DNA from: Akkermansiaceae bacterium
Lineage (GTDB): Bacteria; Verrucomicrobiota; Verrucomicrobiia; Verrucomicrobiales; Akkermansiaceae
NCBI GenBank assembly: GCA_012032235.1
Contig: JAAURL010000004.1
Span: 1-33,725, forward strand
DNA: 33,725 nt
Reading direction: 5' to 3'
Part shown: positions 9,199-18,840 of the stretch, one piece after another
Layout of the letters: each line of letters opens with the position of its first letter
How positions within the stretch are numbered: position 1 is the first letter of the stretch
Notes under the pieces: model-generated
Seen by the model: the letters and a program-made list of their open reading frames with translations, nothing else
Database searches by the model: none
Told to the model about the DNA's origin: nothing
Program-made: the position numbers and the translations under genes

Positions 9199-10078
9199 AG
9201 AAAGTCGGTGCAGCGATGGTCGCTTTATCGCGCTCTTCGATACGGCGGCGCAAGATGCGATCTGCTGTTTCGGCAACCATTTCTGATAGAAGTAACCATA
9301 GATGTGATCCTTGACGATAGTCTGCTGGGGCGATGTGCTTGACTCGATTCGCATGGGTGGAAAGTTGGAAGCACTTCCGGAAGGAGCGCCCAGTTGCATC
9401 TTCAGGATTATAAACGGCGATGGCTTGGCCGCCATTGCGAGCCATGACGGTGAAGCAAGGAACATCCGTGGGACCATCACCAACATAAACCATGTTTTCA
9501 AAAGGGATCGGGCGCTGTTCGCTAGGCATGTGGTCATTTACATCCTGATCGTAGCCTAGCATGCCTTTATTGATGCGGAAAAGGAATTGTGTCTTGGTGG
9601 TGTGAGAGATTGCTCGCTTCGGAAAACTGATCCGGCCTTCTGAATCTTCTCCAAATTCACAGCCAAAAATCGCTTTCACAAATGGCTGCAATCGGGAGCC
9701 ATCTAACAGAGCCTTTAATCCTGAGGAAATGATGTAGTGTTCGATTTTGATCCCGGCTAGTTCATGTTCAGGGCGCAGCACCGCCTCGGGCAAATCCACA
9801 AACAGTTCGGGTAAGCCTGGAAAAAAGCTGAGACCTGCTCCCAGTTCGTTTAGCCTCGAATTGGTGACATTATCCATGCCGAGGTAGTCGAGCATGCACT
9901 TCATATATGCCAGCTCCCCATCCCATTTTTGATTGCTGACGAGTGAGTTGCACTTTTTCCAAAACTGTGCCGGATCAATCCCGAATTCAGGGAAAACCAC
10001 ATCATCCTGCATATAGCGCGGGCTGAGTGTTTGATCATAATCGTAGACCAGTGCGATGATGTTTTGCGGAGCTGCCAT
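9197..10078 (-). CDS. HAD-superfamily phosphatase
   Basis: 293 residues from the ATG at 10078; an upstream TTG would add 13 residues but is less likely. HAD motif I is at residues 13-17 (DYDQT: nucleophile Asp13 and general acid Asp15). A motif II-like segment is IISSG, and a late GDGPTDVPCF matches the metal-binding motif (GDxxxD). The inserted middle (FWKKCNSL...YMKCMLDYLG) would be the cap. Layout and length recall phosphoserine-phosphatase-like HAD proteins, but the substrate cannot be assigned. It stands alone, 186 bases beyond ureD, and ends in a shared terminator, so there is no evident link to urease. Confidence 0.8.
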   Translation of the reverse strand: MAAPQNIIALVYDYDQTLSPRYMQDDVVFPEFGIDPAQFWKKCNSLVSNQKWDGELAYMKCMLDYLGMDNVTNSRLNELGAGLSFFPGLPELFVDLPEAVLRPEHELAGIKIEHYIISSGLKALLDGSRLQPFVKAIFGCEFGEDSEGRISFPKRAISHTTKTQFLFRINKGMLGYDQDVNDHMPSEQRPIPFENMVYVGDGPTDVPCFTVMARNGGQAIAVYNPEDATGRSFRKCFQLSTHANRVKHIAPADYRQGSHLWLLLSEMVAETADRILRRRIEERDKATIAAPTF

Positions 10079-10264
10079 GAAAGACCTTAGACAAACGGCG
10101 GGAGGCTCCTGCGACAAGGCGGAATTTTAGAAATTAGGAATAGGTAAATCACCTACTATCAGGAAGCCCTGCAAGGCAACAAAGAATGCTTTTCTCGTAA
10201 ATCCATGATTTCAAAATGAAAATGATTTGCCCTAGACGCGCTGCTTAACCGGACTCTCAGCAGG

Positions 10265-11137
10265 TTAGCTATCTGAGGTAATTTTGCCAAGGTTTGGTGC
10301 TTTAGAATCGAAAGATGTATAAATAATTGCTCTTAGCTTCTCTAATAATTTACGTGTTGTTAAACTATTAGCACATAATGCTCGGATGATGTAGATATTA
10401 TTTGAAACAGATCCGTGCCCAAGATGTATATTTTCAGTATTTAAATCATCTAGCGAAGTTATCAGTGAATCTGAAATCTTCATTCCAGAAATATATGCTG
10501 ACAAGTAATGAGCTTCAGGGAATTTTGCCTTCAATGATTCAAGGCTATGATCACTCGGTTGCAAATGATAGCGTTCTCTAGTAATGAGTTTTTCAGAAAC
10601 GTATAAATCAAGTTTCCATTCGAGTTTTTGATAAGCAAACACCTCACCCATTGCAACTCGACCTGGTGCTAACCAATCGAAGTATAATAGATTCGCAGTA
10701 GGATGCAGATGAATGGTCGTTTCTTGAACATATCTCGCGCCAGCATGCGGAATGAACGGTTCAGGAATCCATTCCATGAAAGCATTTTCATCAATATGAA
10801 AAACCTGTTTGTTCGCTGCAGCAGCTCCGGAACGGGTTCTGTAAACTCTAGCTGCTGATGGCGTGCTTAAAACCAATTGACCATGCTTTCCAACCGATAC
10901 GGCGGACTGTACGACATCACCATCGAAGAATCCAGCTGTAGGATTGACGATATTTAAAACAAGTTTCCCTTGATCGATATATGATTTACCCAAATGAATC
11001 GGTGAGCTGAAGCTTTGATGTGAAATGTAGCTATCGCCATTGCTACGAGTTTCACAACGAAGCTCAAGATGACCACGCAGTGATGAACCAGAAACACGGG
11101 TTAATACATCATTCATATCAAATGAATAAGTATTCAT
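10265..11137 (-). CDS. ureD: Urease accessory protein UreD (UreH)
   Basis: 290 residues, ATG start, overlapping the end of ureG by 20 bases. UreD is the scaffold that binds apo-urease and, with UreF and UreG, delivers nickel. Family-typical segments visible are [10 protein letters not shown] (usual N.tGGl..GD), the [18 protein letters not shown] segment, [15 protein letters not shown] and [13 protein letters not shown]. It is the last gene of the urease operon; UreD is more often first, so its place after ureG is a reordered version. The gene is visibly AT-rich compared with the dehydrogenase block. Confidence 0.9.
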   Translation of the reverse strand: MNTYSFDMNDVLTRVSGSSLRGHLELRCETRSNGDSYISHQSFSSPIHLGKSYIDQGKLVLNIVNPTAGFFDGDVVQSAVSVGKHGQLVLSTPSAARVYRTRSGAAAANKQVFHIDENAFMEWIPEPFIPHAGARYVQETTIHLHPTANLLYFDWLAPGRVAMGEVFAYQKLEWKLDLYVSEKLITRERYHLQPSDHSLESLKAKFPEAHYLSAYISGMKISDSLITSLDDLNTENIHLGHGSVSNNIYIIRALCANSLTTRKLLEKLRAIIYTSFDSKAPNLGKITSDS

Positions 11138-11747
11138 GCTTCAACCAATGAAGGAGCTCGTCTTTGCCTTTCTCTGATTTAAGATCCGCGAAGATAAATG
11201 GTCTAGAGTCTCTTTGAGCTTTTGCATCACGATCCATAACTGTCAGATCAGCTCCTACGTATGGCGCCAGCTCGATTTTATTGATCAGTAATAAATCACT
11301 TGTCCGAATGGCCGGGCCTCCTTTGCGTGGAATTTTATCTCCCTCGGCGACATCAATTACATAAATATATGCATCGACAAGTTCTGGAGAAAACGTAGCT
11401 GATAAATTATCACCACCGCTTTCGATCAGGATAAGTTTTAAATCTGGATGTCGATTTTCCAAATCGATCACAGCGGCCATATTCATACTGGTGTCATCGC
11501 GAATCGCCGTATGTGGGCAGCCACCTGTTTCGACTCCGATGACTCGATTAGACCCTAATACATTCGCACGAATTAAAAACTCTGCGTCTTCGCGTGTGTA
11601 AATATCATTTGTAATGACTGCTAAGGAAATTTCATCTTTCAGCCATTGGCATAACCGTAGAACACACATGGTTTTGCCAGAGCCGACTGGCCCACCTATA
11701 CCGAGGCGAAAGGGCCGTTTTTTATTAGGAGATGAAGAGTCTTGCAT
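11118..11747 (-). CDS. ureG: Urease accessory GTPase UreG
   Basis: 209 residues from ATG 11747; a TTG at 11780 would add 11 residues but 209 fits the usual length. P-loop GPVGSGKT is at residues 19-26. The nickel-binding CPH motif ([11 protein letters not shown]) is at residues 77-79. [17 protein letters not shown] and the NKIEL guanine-recognition segment follow. UreG is a SIMIBI-class GTPase that carries Ni(II) and powers its insertion into urease with UreD and UreF. Its start overlaps the ureF end and its end overlaps ureD, pointing to translational coupling. Confidence 0.95.
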   Translation of the reverse strand: MQDSSSPNKKRPFRLGIGGPVGSGKTMCVLRLCQWLKDEISLAVITNDIYTREDAEFLIRANVLGSNRVIGVETGGCPHTAIRDDTSMNMAAVIDLENRHPDLKLILIESGGDNLSATFSPELVDAYIYVIDVAEGDKIPRKGGPAIRTSDLLLINKIELAPYVGADLTVMDRDAKAQRDSRPFIFADLKSEKGKDELLHWLKHEYLFI

Positions 11748-12391
11748 GAGATTTGGCGTGTCTAAGTGATGATATTTCAATAAGTGGATTGAACCATCCG
11801 TAGTTTGTTAGGTTTAAAGAATCTTCGATTTTTTCGCTGATCGCTTCGAGAGCTTTGCGCAAAATCTGCTGGCACGCATTTTGCCCGATGCGAATCAGCT
11901 TCATTGAAGCTGCTGTAAGCGCAGATAAGGTTTGATATACGAATGCAAGTGCCGCTTGCTGCATCGACAATGATGATAATTCTAATGCTGTGACGATAAG
12001 GTGATGACAGCGTGGAATTTTCCTCGAATGCACTCGATGAAAGGAGAAGGATCGAGTTTGGAAAGAATATCAAGTCGTTGAGAACCGATACGACGTGATG
12101 CATCGCGGAGTTCTGCTGGGATGCGCCAGGCATCAAGCTCTTGATCAAGAGCGATGATTTCACTTTCACGATGATCTAAAACGGCATGATAGACTTTAGC
12201 AAAGAATGGCAACTCAAAGTGCAGTATAGATGGAATGACCTGTTGATGCAAAACCTATTCAAATCGGCAGTATTCGTCACAACTCCTGATTCTACTAATT
12301 CTTCCAAACCAAATGAATGTGCATAAGATCCCGAAGGATATGCACTATCATTAGTCTGCAAGAGCCAGAGGATAGAATCATTGATCATCAT
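11725..12391 (-). CDS. ureF: Urease accessory protein UreF (two frameshifts)
   Basis: The ATG at 12391 begins [30 protein letters not shown], with the UreF-typical D.A.P.G.Y.HS.GLE motif. The product is split over three frames. The first break is near 12249, where an A4 run on the plus strand has lost one base (restoring RF-LHQQVIP). The second is near 12001 (restoring [15 protein letters not shown]). The final part has the family's conserved GQ ([13 protein letters not shown]) and the C-terminal RHA...RLFIS (usual RHe.l.sRLFrS). Summed length is about 222 residues, normal for UreF. UreF bridges UreD and UreG and acts as gatekeeper of nickel delivery. With every other urease gene intact, both breaks look like sequencing errors. 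Confidence 0.85.
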
Positions 12392-12398
12392 GAAAATG

Positions 12399-12827
12399 TT
12401 ACGAATGTGCCATCGCTTTCATCGGTGTAAATAGGACTTCTGGCTCGCCGTATGTCCAACCTTCGCGTTCTAAAAGCTGCTTCATCGCATCATCATATAG
12501 GATGCGGATCGAGTTTGTCAAAATCTGCGCAGGTAAATGAAAATTGCCAACTTTCCAAGCGATGAGCGCAGCCTGCGCAGGTGAATCGAATGCTATTTCA
12601 TAAACGATTTCAGGAAGTTGCCTGACGACGTAGTCATTTCCACGTTCATGATAGATTACACAACTATCGTTCAAACGACTTTCCAGATCGAATCCGAATT
12701 CTGTCCCATCTTGCGCTACTCCACGCCAACGACGCTTGAGAAATAAACGCCTTTCTACTGAAAGAACGATTTGCTGCTCTGACGGCAAACTCGATGATGA
12801 TGCCAGGGCGTTTTGGATAATGTGCAT
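12399..12827 (-). CDS. ureE: Urease accessory nickel chaperone UreE
   Basis: 142 residues; the ATG at 12827 overlaps the ureC stop (TGATG). UreE carries nickel to the urease activation complex. The N-terminal domain (VERRLFLKRRWRGVAQDGTE) and the metal-binding domain signature (WKVGNFHLPAQI, usual LGNrHlP) with the conserved His are present. The C-terminal tail (FTPMKAMAHS) lacks the His-rich extension found in some UreE proteins, so it should bind few Ni ions and act as a chaperone rather than a store. Confidence 0.9.
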   Translation of the reverse strand: MHIIQNALASSSSLPSEQQIVLSVERRLFLKRRWRGVAQDGTEFGFDLESRLNDSCVIYHERGNDYVVRQLPEIVYEIAFDSPAQAALIAWKVGNFHLPAQILTNSIRILYDDAMKQLLEREGWTYGEPEVLFTPMKAMAHS

Positions 12828-14548
12828 CAAAACAAGAAGTAACGTTGCGCCATGGGCAATACAGCAAGTGGCTCGCAGCGTAGTTCTTTGCCATCGGCTG
12901 TCACGGTATATGTATCTGGATCGACAGTGATCTTCGGCATGGAATTATTGTATGGTAGATCTTTCTTGCTGATGTTTCTGCAATTCTTAACAGCGACGAG
13001 TTTTTTTGTTAGATTGAGCTGTTCCAGATTTCCATATTTCAACGATGCATCACTCACAAATGTGAGTGATGTTGAAGCTATCGCCTTACCGAATGCTCCA
13101 AACTGCGGGCGGTACATGGTGGGTTGCGGCGTAGGTATCGATGCATTGGGGTCGCCCATGTTCGCCCATGCGATAAGGCCGCCTTTTATTATGGTTTCGG
13201 GTTTCACGCCGAAAAACGCAGGTTTCCAAATGACGATATCAGCGAGTTTGCCAACTTCGATACTTCCGACTTCATGCGCGATACCATGAGTGATTGCTGG
13301 GCAAATAGTATACTTAGCGACATATCGAAGTGCACGAAAATTATCTGCTGCAGGATGTTCGGTACTTTCTAATTTCCCAAACTGCACTTTCATTTTATGT
13401 GCTGTTTGCCAAGTGCGAGTGATCGTTTCACCGATGCGTCCCATGGCCTGACTATCAGATGATGTCATCGATATCGCGCCGAGATCATGTAAAATATCTT
13501 CAGCTGCGATCGTCTCTGGACGGATACGGCTTTCTGCGAAAGCAATATCCTCTGGGATCCGTGAGTCGAGATGGTGACATACCATCAACATATCTAGATG
13601 CTCATCAATGGTATTAACAGTAAATGGCCGTGTTGGATTCGTAGATGATGGTAACACATTCGCTTCACCACATACACGAATGATGTCCGGTGCATGACCT
13701 CCGCCAGCACCTTCAGAATGGTAAGTATGAATCGTTCGGCCTTTGAATGCGGCAAGCGTGCTCTCTACAAAACCAGCTTCGTTTAATGTATCAGTGTGAA
13801 TCGCGACTTGGACATCGAACTCATCAGCAACTGTTAGGCAAGTATCGATTGCTGCTGGTGTCGTCCCCCAATCTTCATGAAGTTTTAAGCCAATGGCGCC
13901 TGCGATGATTTGCTCACGTAATGGTTCGGGTGAAGAACAATTACCTTTACCGAGGAATCCGAGATTTACAGGAAATGCTTCTGCGGCCTCTAACATACGA
14001 TGGATATTCCATTTTCCCGGAGTGCATGTTGTCGCGTAGGTGCCATGTGCAGGGCCAGTCCCTCCACCAATGAGAGTGGTGACACCGCTTGCGATAGCGT
14101 GCTCGATCTGTTGCGGGCAGATGAAGTGAATATGTGTATCGATGCCACCTGCTGTGATGATGCATCCTTCACCTGCGATCACCTCTGTGCCAGCTCCGAT
14201 GGTCATAGTAATGCCATCTTGCAATAAAGGATTTCCTGCGTGACCGATCCCGACAATTCGTCCGTGTTTGATGCCAATGTCTGCTTTGATCACGCCTTGT
14301 GCTGCATCGAGGATCAGTGCATTTGTGATCACTAAATCTAAAGATTCTGCATCACATGCGAGCGGTGATTGCGCCATTCCGTCGCGGATCACTTTACCAC
14401 CACCGAACTTCACTTCATTGCCATAGCCACTGTTTTCGATAACAAGATCCCGCTCGACTTCGATAAACAATTCTGTATCAGCCAAGCGCACTTGATCACC
14501 GACAGTAGGACCGTAAGTGCCTGCATAATTCGTGCGAGATTGTTTCAT
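12827..14548 (-). CDS. ureC: Urease alpha subunit UreC
   Basis: 573 residues. The catalytic subunit of nickel urease hydrolyses urea to ammonia and carbamate in the cytoplasm. All active-site residues are visible: His139 and His141 (THIHF), carbamylated Lys222 (GLKLHEDWG), His224, His251, His277, Cys324-His325 of the mobile flap (MVCHHL) and Asp365 (SSDSQAMGR). Each is offset by exactly five from the Klebsiella aerogenes numbering. ATG start overlapping the ureB stop (ATGA), so ureA-B-C are translationally coupled. The length is full and nothing suggests inactivity. Confidence 0.97.
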   Translation of the reverse strand: MKQSRTNYAGTYGPTVGDQVRLADTELFIEVERDLVIENSGYGNEVKFGGGKVIRDGMAQSPLACDAESLDLVITNALILDAAQGVIKADIGIKHGRIVGIGHAGNPLLQDGITMTIGAGTEVIAGEGCIITAGGIDTHIHFICPQQIEHAIASGVTTLIGGGTGPAHGTYATTCTPGKWNIHRMLEAAEAFPVNLGFLGKGNCSSPEPLREQIIAGAIGLKLHEDWGTTPAAIDTCLTVADEFDVQVAIHTDTLNEAGFVESTLAAFKGRTIHTYHSEGAGGGHAPDIIRVCGEANVLPSSTNPTRPFTVNTIDEHLDMLMVCHHLDSRIPEDIAFAESRIRPETIAAEDILHDLGAISMTSSDSQAMGRIGETITRTWQTAHKMKVQFGKLESTEHPAADNFRALRYVAKYTICPAITHGIAHEVGSIEVGKLADIVIWKPAFFGVKPETIIKGGLIAWANMGDPNASIPTPQPTMYRPQFGAFGKAIASTSLTFVSDASLKYGNLEQLNLTKKLVAVKNCRNISKKDLPYNNSMPKITVDPDTYTVTADGKELRCEPLAVLPMAQRYFLF

Positions 14549-14862
14549 GAGTCGAGCTTGCCGTTGATTAGATTATTGAGTCCGTAAACTTCGCGGTTGC
14601 CTGCGAAAGCCACCAGCGGAACTTCGCGTGTATCTCCAGGCTCGAAGCGAATCGCTGTGCCAGCGGGTATGTTTAAACGAAAACCACGAGCTTCATCTCT
14701 ATCGAACTTCAATGAAGTGTTCACTTCCATAAAATGAAAGTGACTGCCTACCTGGACAGGGCGATCTCCTGTATTGGCGACTACCATACTCTTCATGGCT
14801 AGACCCGTATTGAGTTCCAGATCGGGAGCATCCGAAGGTGTTATAATTTCTCCAGGGATCAT
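14545..14862 (-). CDS. ureB: Urease beta subunit UreB
   Basis: 105 residues, ATG overlapping the ureA stop (ATGA). It has the classic start MIPGEIITP and the conserved [11 protein letters not shown] and [24 protein letters not shown] segments. It packs with UreA and UreC in the (ABC)n apoenzyme. Separate gamma and beta subunits are the usual bacterial form, as opposed to the fused Helicobacter arrangement. Confidence 0.95.
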   Translation of the reverse strand: MIPGEIITPSDAPDLELNTGLAMKSMVVANTGDRPVQVGSHFHFMEVNTSLKFDRDEARGFRLNIPAGTAIRFEPGDTREVPLVAFAGNREVYGLNNLINGKLDS

Positions 14863-15161
14863 CGGATTGGGTGATGGACTGTTACGAGTTTTGTGCCATC
14901 GGGAAAGGTCGCTTCCACCTGCACATCATGAATCATTTCAGCGACTCCTTCCATGACTTCATCGCGAGATATGATCATAGTCCCGTAGCTCATGAGCTCT
15001 GAAACAGATTTTCCATCACGCGCAGCCTCTAACAATTCTGCTGTGATTAAGGCTACGGCTTCGGGGTAATTTAGTTTCAAGCCACGCGCTCTGCGCCGAG
15101 CGGCGAGATCGCCAGCGACAACGATGAGGAGCTTTTCCTGTTCACGCGGAGAAAGATGCAT
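14859..15161 (-). CDS. ureA: Urease gamma subunit UreA
   Basis: 100 residues, ATG start. Family hallmarks are [31 protein letters not shown], the acidic [22 protein letters not shown] stretch (shortened here to its key parts VMEGV and [10 protein letters not shown]) and the terminal HHPIR. First structural subunit of the urease operon, 13 bases after a small membrane protein gene that probably shares its promoter. Confidence 0.95.
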   Translation of the reverse strand: MHLSPREQEKLLIVVAGDLAARRRARGLKLNYPEAVALITAELLEAARDGKSVSELMSYGTMIISRDEVMEGVAEMIHDVQVEATFPDGTKLVTVHHPIR

Positions 15162-15174
15162 GTAGACGAAAAAA

Positions 15175-15471
15175 TTAGAGTAATGGCAGAAGAACCGCTG
15201 CTGCTACACAAGTCGCTATAGCGCTCACTCGAAGGGCTGGTTTTTGGCTAGTGAAAAAAACGGTGAGGCTCAGTAGAACTACGATCGCTAAGGCGTAATC
15301 TAGGAAGCCGTGAGAATGAAAAAAGAGCGTTTGAAAGGTGTCGAATTCATCCGTTTCGTCAGGATGATAATGCCCGGGATGAGCCCAAAGTAGCGTTGGG
15401 ATGAAACAAAAACCTGCCACCAAATAGTGGTTGATTGACGGCTTATTCTTAATCATGTGAGACAATTTCAT
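15175..15471 (-). CDS. Small His/Asp-rich membrane protein, possibly minimal HupE/UreJ-like
   Basis: 98 residues, ATG 15471. A hydrophobic N-terminal segment ([15 protein letters not shown]) reads as signal peptide or first membrane helix. A metal-ligand-rich patch follows ([14 protein letters not shown], then FFHSHGFLD), and then two more membrane helices ([32 protein letters not shown]). The AHPGH start and the [13 protein letters not shown] segment faintly recall the HPxxGxDHxLAM signature of HupE/UreJ nickel/cobalt permeases, but the protein is half their length. Its place between a sigma-54-like promoter and ureA, 13 bases from ureA, suggests nickel handling for urease or a role in urea/ammonia transport. 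That role is inference. Confidence 0.65.
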   Translation of the reverse strand: MKLSHMIKNKPSINHYLVAGFCFIPTLLWAHPGHYHPDETDEFDTFQTLFFHSHGFLDYALAIVVLLSLTVFFTSQKPALRVSAIATCVAAAVLLPLL

Positions 15472-15504
15472 TTGATAAATTAATGCTTAACAAATTTTGG
15501 TTCG

Positions 15505-15520
15505 AGCAAGCAATATGCCA
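15505..15520 (-). promoter_or_regulatory. Sigma-54-type -24/-12 promoter before the urease operon
   Basis: On the minus strand TGGCAT-ATTGC-TTGCT has the GG and GC doublets 12 bases apart, as in the consensus TGGCAC-N5-TTGCA/T. It lies just after the urtA terminator and about 34 bases before the small membrane gene ATG, giving a predicted leader of about 23 bases. Confidence 0.6.
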
Positions 15521-15531
15521 AGAACAAAGTG

Positions 15532-15562
15532 AAAAACCATGCCCCTACGCATAGAGGCATGG
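15532..15562 (-). terminator. Rho-independent terminator after urtA
   Basis: On the minus strand an 11-bp stem (CCATGCCTCTA with TAGGGGCATGG, one wobble) closes a TGCG loop and is followed by TTTTT. It starts 33 bases beyond the urtA stop and separates transport from urease transcription. Confidence 0.8.
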
Positions 15563-15594
15563 TCGATATGATGAAACTACACTATCCTAAGAAT

Positions 15595-16848
15595 TTACTT
15601 ATAAGTTCCTTTAAGAAAAGGCTCACCTACGACATCTTTGTATTCTTTGAGAATCTTAAATTGTCCGTCCGCACGAGTCTCGCCGATGTAGACGTTCTTT
15701 GTGAGATGGTGATTCTTTTGAGATGTTACTTTGCCGCCAGGACCATCGAATGAGATTCCGCCTTTAAGAGCTTCCATGACTTTTGCTGGCTCGAATGAAC
15801 CTGCTTTTTCAACGGCAGCCTTCCAGAGATAAACACCATTGTATGAAAGAACCATCGGTGAACAGGTCACGCGGTTTTCTTTGACGATGCCTGGCACAGT
15901 GGATTTAGCTAACCAGTCTTGGAAGTCTTTAACAAACTTCGCATTGGCATCGCTTTTAATGGATTGGAAATAAGTCCAGCATCCGAGCTGACCCACTAGC
16001 TGGCTAGCAGGGAGACCGCGGAATTCATCTTCAGATACGGAGAAACTTACGACTGGGCAAGTCTCTGCGGTCAGACCAGCAGCTGCGTATTCTTTGAAAA
16101 ATGGAACATTGGTATCACCGTTTAGCGTGTTGATGATACAGGCATTACCACTTGCTGCGAACTGTTTGATCTCTGAAATGATTTGCTGGTAATCTGTGTG
16201 ACCGAATGGTGTGTATTTGCCTGCGGAAATGATTTTTCCACTCGCATCTTTCGTGAAACCACCGCCGATGTTTTCGAGAGGCACTCCTTTGCTAAGAAGA
16301 TATTCTAACAAAATCAAATTGGTCGTTTGTGGATATACATAGTCAGAACCAATGAGGTAAAATTTCTTTTTCCCTTCTTCGAGCATGTAGTCAACAGCTG
16401 GAGTCGCTTGCTGATTTACAGCTTCCGCAGTATAGAAAATGTTAGGTGACATTTCTTCGCCTTCGTACTGAACGGGATAGAAGAGCAAACCTTTCTTTTC
16501 TTCAAATACAGGTAAAACAGACTTGCGGCTCACAGATGTCCAGCAACCAAATGTCACTGAAACCTTGTCTTGATCGAGAAGCTGTTTCGCTTTTTCTGCA
16601 AAGAGCGGCCAGTTGGAAGCGCCGTCCACGACGACAGGCTCGATTTTTTTACCCATAACGCCGCCAGCAGCGTTAATTTCATCAAAGGTAAAAAGAAGTA
16701 CATCGCGGAGCGAAGTCTCACTAATCGCCATGGTGCCACTCAATGAATGGAGGACTCCGACTTTGACTGCCTCTTGAGCAGTGGTGGTGAGGGAAGTTGC
16801 TGTGAGTGCGACTGCTGCGAGCGCTGAAGGAATTAATTTTGAAATCAT
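15595..16848 (-). CDS. urtA: Urea ABC transporter substrate-binding protein UrtA
   Basis: 417 residues, ATG start. A signal peptide ([18 protein letters not shown]) is followed by a type I periplasmic binding fold with UrtA-typical segments: [48 protein letters not shown] and [13 protein letters not shown]. It binds urea in the periplasm for UrtBC. It has no lipobox Cys near the cleavage site, so it should be soluble. Unusually it lies after urtE and a beta-barrel gene instead of first in the urt operon, and between two strong hairpins. Confidence 0.93.
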   Translation of the reverse strand: MISKLIPSALAAVALTATSLTTTAQEAVKVGVLHSLSGTMAISETSLRDVLLFTFDEINAAGGVMGKKIEPVVVDGASNWPLFAEKAKQLLDQDKVSVTFGCWTSVSRKSVLPVFEEKKGLLFYPVQYEGEEMSPNIFYTAEAVNQQATPAVDYMLEEGKKKFYLIGSDYVYPQTTNLILLEYLLSKGVPLENIGGGFTKDASGKIISAGKYTPFGHTDYQQIISEIKQFAASGNACIINTLNGDTNVPFFKEYAAAGLTAETCPVVSFSVSEDEFRGLPASQLVGQLGCWTYFQSIKSDANAKFVKDFQDWLAKSTVPGIVKENRVTCSPMVLSYNGVYLWKAAVEKAGSFEPAKVMEALKGGISFDGPGGKVTSQKNHHLTKNVYIGETRADGQFKILKEYKDVVGEPFLKGTYK

Positions 16849-16875
16849 TGTAAATATGAATTTTTATAAATTATT

Positions 16876-16926
16876 AAAAGAAGCGGGAGAGTATTGATTC
16901 CGAGCAATCAATAAGACCTCTCCCGC
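16876..16926 (-). terminator. Very strong hairpin between barrel gene and urtA
   Basis: A 9-bp perfect stem (16883-16891 with 16918-16926) continues as an 8-bp perfect stem (16892-16899 with 16906-16913), with a four-base bulge and a six-base loop. On the minus strand it is followed by TTCTTTT. It could be a terminator with read-through, or an mRNA-stabilising hairpin setting different levels of the flanking products. Confidence 0.75.
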
Positions 16927-16959
16927 CACAACCGTTATATACAAAAAAATCGGATCGAA

Positions 16960-17808
16960 TTAGAAAGAGAGACTTAAGCCGATGTTAGAGGTTAGGAAGT
17001 CATCATCGGTGTTACCAATCACCTCATTATCGGTGAAGTATTGAGTGAGACCACCATACAGAGTCCAATCACCAATCGCGCCTCCGATATATGGAGTGAG
17101 TGGAAGCGATGCTGAGACACCTACTGAAGTGTAAGCATAGCCAGAGTCCGTGCTACTCACATGGAAATCATCCTGAAGCGACCATGCCACATTTACAGGG
17201 AAAGAAATTGTCACTGGGCCAGCTTCAACACTATGGGAAGCACCAAACACAAGAATGGTGCCCTCATTGCCGCCAGATGCGCCTGCGCCGAGGCGATTGT
17301 GGATCGTTAGAGAGGGAGCTAAGAAACAATCGTATGCAAATTTCACATCGAGAATTTCTTCTGTGGCACTGCCGTAGATCCAATCTTGGAAAGTCACCCC
17401 TACGGTGAATTTATCCGCTGTGTAAGAAAGTCCTGCCCACACATCAACCTCTCTGAGCTGGCCGCCAATATTGCCAAGTGATGTGGAGCTATCACCTTTT
17501 GAATTCACATCCCACCAAGTTCCGAGGGTTCCAGTAAAACCGGCAGGAAGAGCAAAGGACAGCTCGAGCAAGGGGTTAAATGCCATATCTGAAAGAGAAT
17601 CATCATCTTTCCAAACATCTATTCCGTATGAAACGAAGTGTGAGTTAAAGTCTAATTTAAGAACACCTGATACCACGCTCTCTGATGGAGCAGGTGTCAT
17701 TGGCGATTCTTTTTTCATCTCCTCCGTACCTGCAAACGAGGTGCTAGATGCCAGCGCAAACGCCAACAGTGACGTTGTAACGAGTTTATTGCGATTTGTG
17801 TTTTTCAT
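16960..17808 (-). CDS. Putative outer-membrane beta-barrel protein in the urea locus
   Basis: 282 residues from ATG 17808; an upstream in-frame start would add a poor N-terminus. Signal peptide about residues 1-26 (SLLAFALASSTSFA). The rest alternates short amphipathic strands and turns (LKLDFNSHFVSYGIDVW, FNPLLELSFALPAG, DVWAGLSYTADKFTVGV, WTLYGGLTQYF) and ends in aromatic Phe (NIGLSLSF), the usual outer-membrane barrel terminus. The FNSHFVSYGID motif loosely recalls TorF/Gcw_chp putative porins. Sitting among urt genes behind its own sigma-54-like promoter, it may admit urea across the outer membrane, or, as inference, serve another nitrogen-starvation need. Confidence 0.7.
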   Translation of the reverse strand: MKNTNRNKLVTTSLLAFALASSTSFAGTEEMKKESPMTPAPSESVVSGVLKLDFNSHFVSYGIDVWKDDDSLSDMAFNPLLELSFALPAGFTGTLGTWWDVNSKGDSSTSLGNIGGQLREVDVWAGLSYTADKFTVGVTFQDWIYGSATEEILDVKFAYDCFLAPSLTIHNRLGAGASGGNEGTILVFGASHSVEAGPVTISFPVNVAWSLQDDFHVSSTDSGYAYTSVGVSASLPLTPYIGGAIGDWTLYGGLTQYFTDNEVIGNTDDDFLTSNIGLSLSF

Positions 17809-18108
17809 AGTTGCTATGGTTATTAGGTTGTGCTGCAGAAAAATCCGCAGATTCAGCATGAGTTAGCTTGTTTTGTGCCATACTTTGAATTCATGAGGCG
17901 AAATATTTAGATTTCTGAATAAATTAAACCGAGAACCCAATAAGAATGAATGCAATTCATTTTTCATAAACTTATTGAATAATTTTAATCATGGTCAACG
18001 AGCCATGCTAAGTTGGCTGATATAAGGAAGGCCCTTTCGAAAAGTTGATTTTCCTTTCACCAACTCGCTTTTCTTTCTGAAAATCTTGGATGTTGGTATT
18101 CCTAAAGC
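17809..18108 (-). other. 300-base intergenic region between urtE and the barrel gene
   Basis: No gene seen. On the minus strand just after urtE a weak hairpin (18043-18065: AGTTGGT/ATCAACT, followed by TTTC) could end the urtBCDE transcript. A CATGG/CCATG inverted repeat lies near 17995-18010. A sigma-54-like promoter lies at 17865-17880. The stretch is AT-rich, as expected for a regulatory region with room for an upstream activator. Confidence 0.5.
17865..17880 (-). promoter_or_regulatory. Sigma-54-like -24/-12 promoter before the barrel gene/urtA
   Basis: On the minus strand TGGCAC-AAAAC-AAGCT has a perfect -24 hexamer and a GC at the right distance; the TT of the -12 box is AA. The predicted start is about 46 bases before the barrel gene ATG. 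Confidence 0.5.
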
Positions 18109-18831
18109 TCACACCGTCAAAAACTCCTTAACGATATCCTCGTTCAGATTCTTCATTTCTCCTGAAGCAACTACTGCGCCTCTTTCTAAGATCGCAAAAT
18201 CATCACCGAGCTCTTTGCAGAAATCGAGATATTGCTCGACGAGCAAGATGCTCATTTCACCTTCTGCGCGGAGTAGTTTGATCGCGTCGCCGATTTGGTC
18301 GATGATGTTTGGCTGAATGCCTTCGGTTGGTTCGTCGAGAATCAATAGTTTAGGCTTCGTCATCAAAGCACGGCCAATTGCAAGTTGTTGCTGCTGCCCA
18401 CCGGAAAGCATACCACCTTTGCGATGTAAGAATTCCTTGATAATCGGGAAGAGTTCAAAGGTCCGATCAATGTCTGCCGCATGGCGTTTTCTGCCACGAG
18501 CGTTGAGGCCGATGAATAAATTTTCTTCGACTGTGAGATGAGGGAATATTTCACGACCTTGCGGCACATAGCCTATGCCAAAACGGGCACGGTCTGCGGA
18601 CGAGAGTTTGTTTAAAGAAGTATCTCCCAATAAAATATCTCCAGCATCCGCGGATAGCAATCCCATGATAGCTCGCAATGTCGTGCTTTTGCCCACACCA
18701 TTACGTCCCATTAGACAAAAAACTGTCTTCGGGCGAATGTTGAGATTTACACCACGCAAAATGGCACTTCCACCGATGGAAACGAGCAAGTTCTGAATCG
18801 AAAGACTATCTTGTGAAATAAGAGCAGACAT
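18109..18831 (-). CDS. urtE: Urea ABC transporter ATP-binding protein UrtE
   Basis: 240 residues, ATG 18831, nine bases after the urtD stop. LivF-like ATPase of the branched-chain amino acid/urea (HAAT) transporter group. Walker A GRNGVGKST at residues 42-50, signature LSGGQQQQLAIGRAL, Walker B LLILDEPTEG and a late H-loop-like region with LLVEQYLDF. Forms the ATPase heterodimer with UrtD on the cytoplasmic face. The EGIQP segment after Walker B is typical of UrtE/LivF. Confidence 0.93.
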   Translation of the reverse strand: MSALISQDSLSIQNLLVSIGGSAILRGVNLNIRPKTVFCLMGRNGVGKSTTLRAIMGLLSADAGDILLGDTSLNKLSSADRARFGIGYVPQGREIFPHLTVEENLFIGLNARGRKRHAADIDRTFELFPIIKEFLHRKGGMLSGGQQQQLAIGRALMTKPKLLILDEPTEGIQPNIIDQIGDAIKLLRAEGEMSILLVEQYLDFCKELGDDFAILERGAVVASGEMKNLNEDIVKEFLTV

Positions 18832-18840
18832 GGTTTGGTA

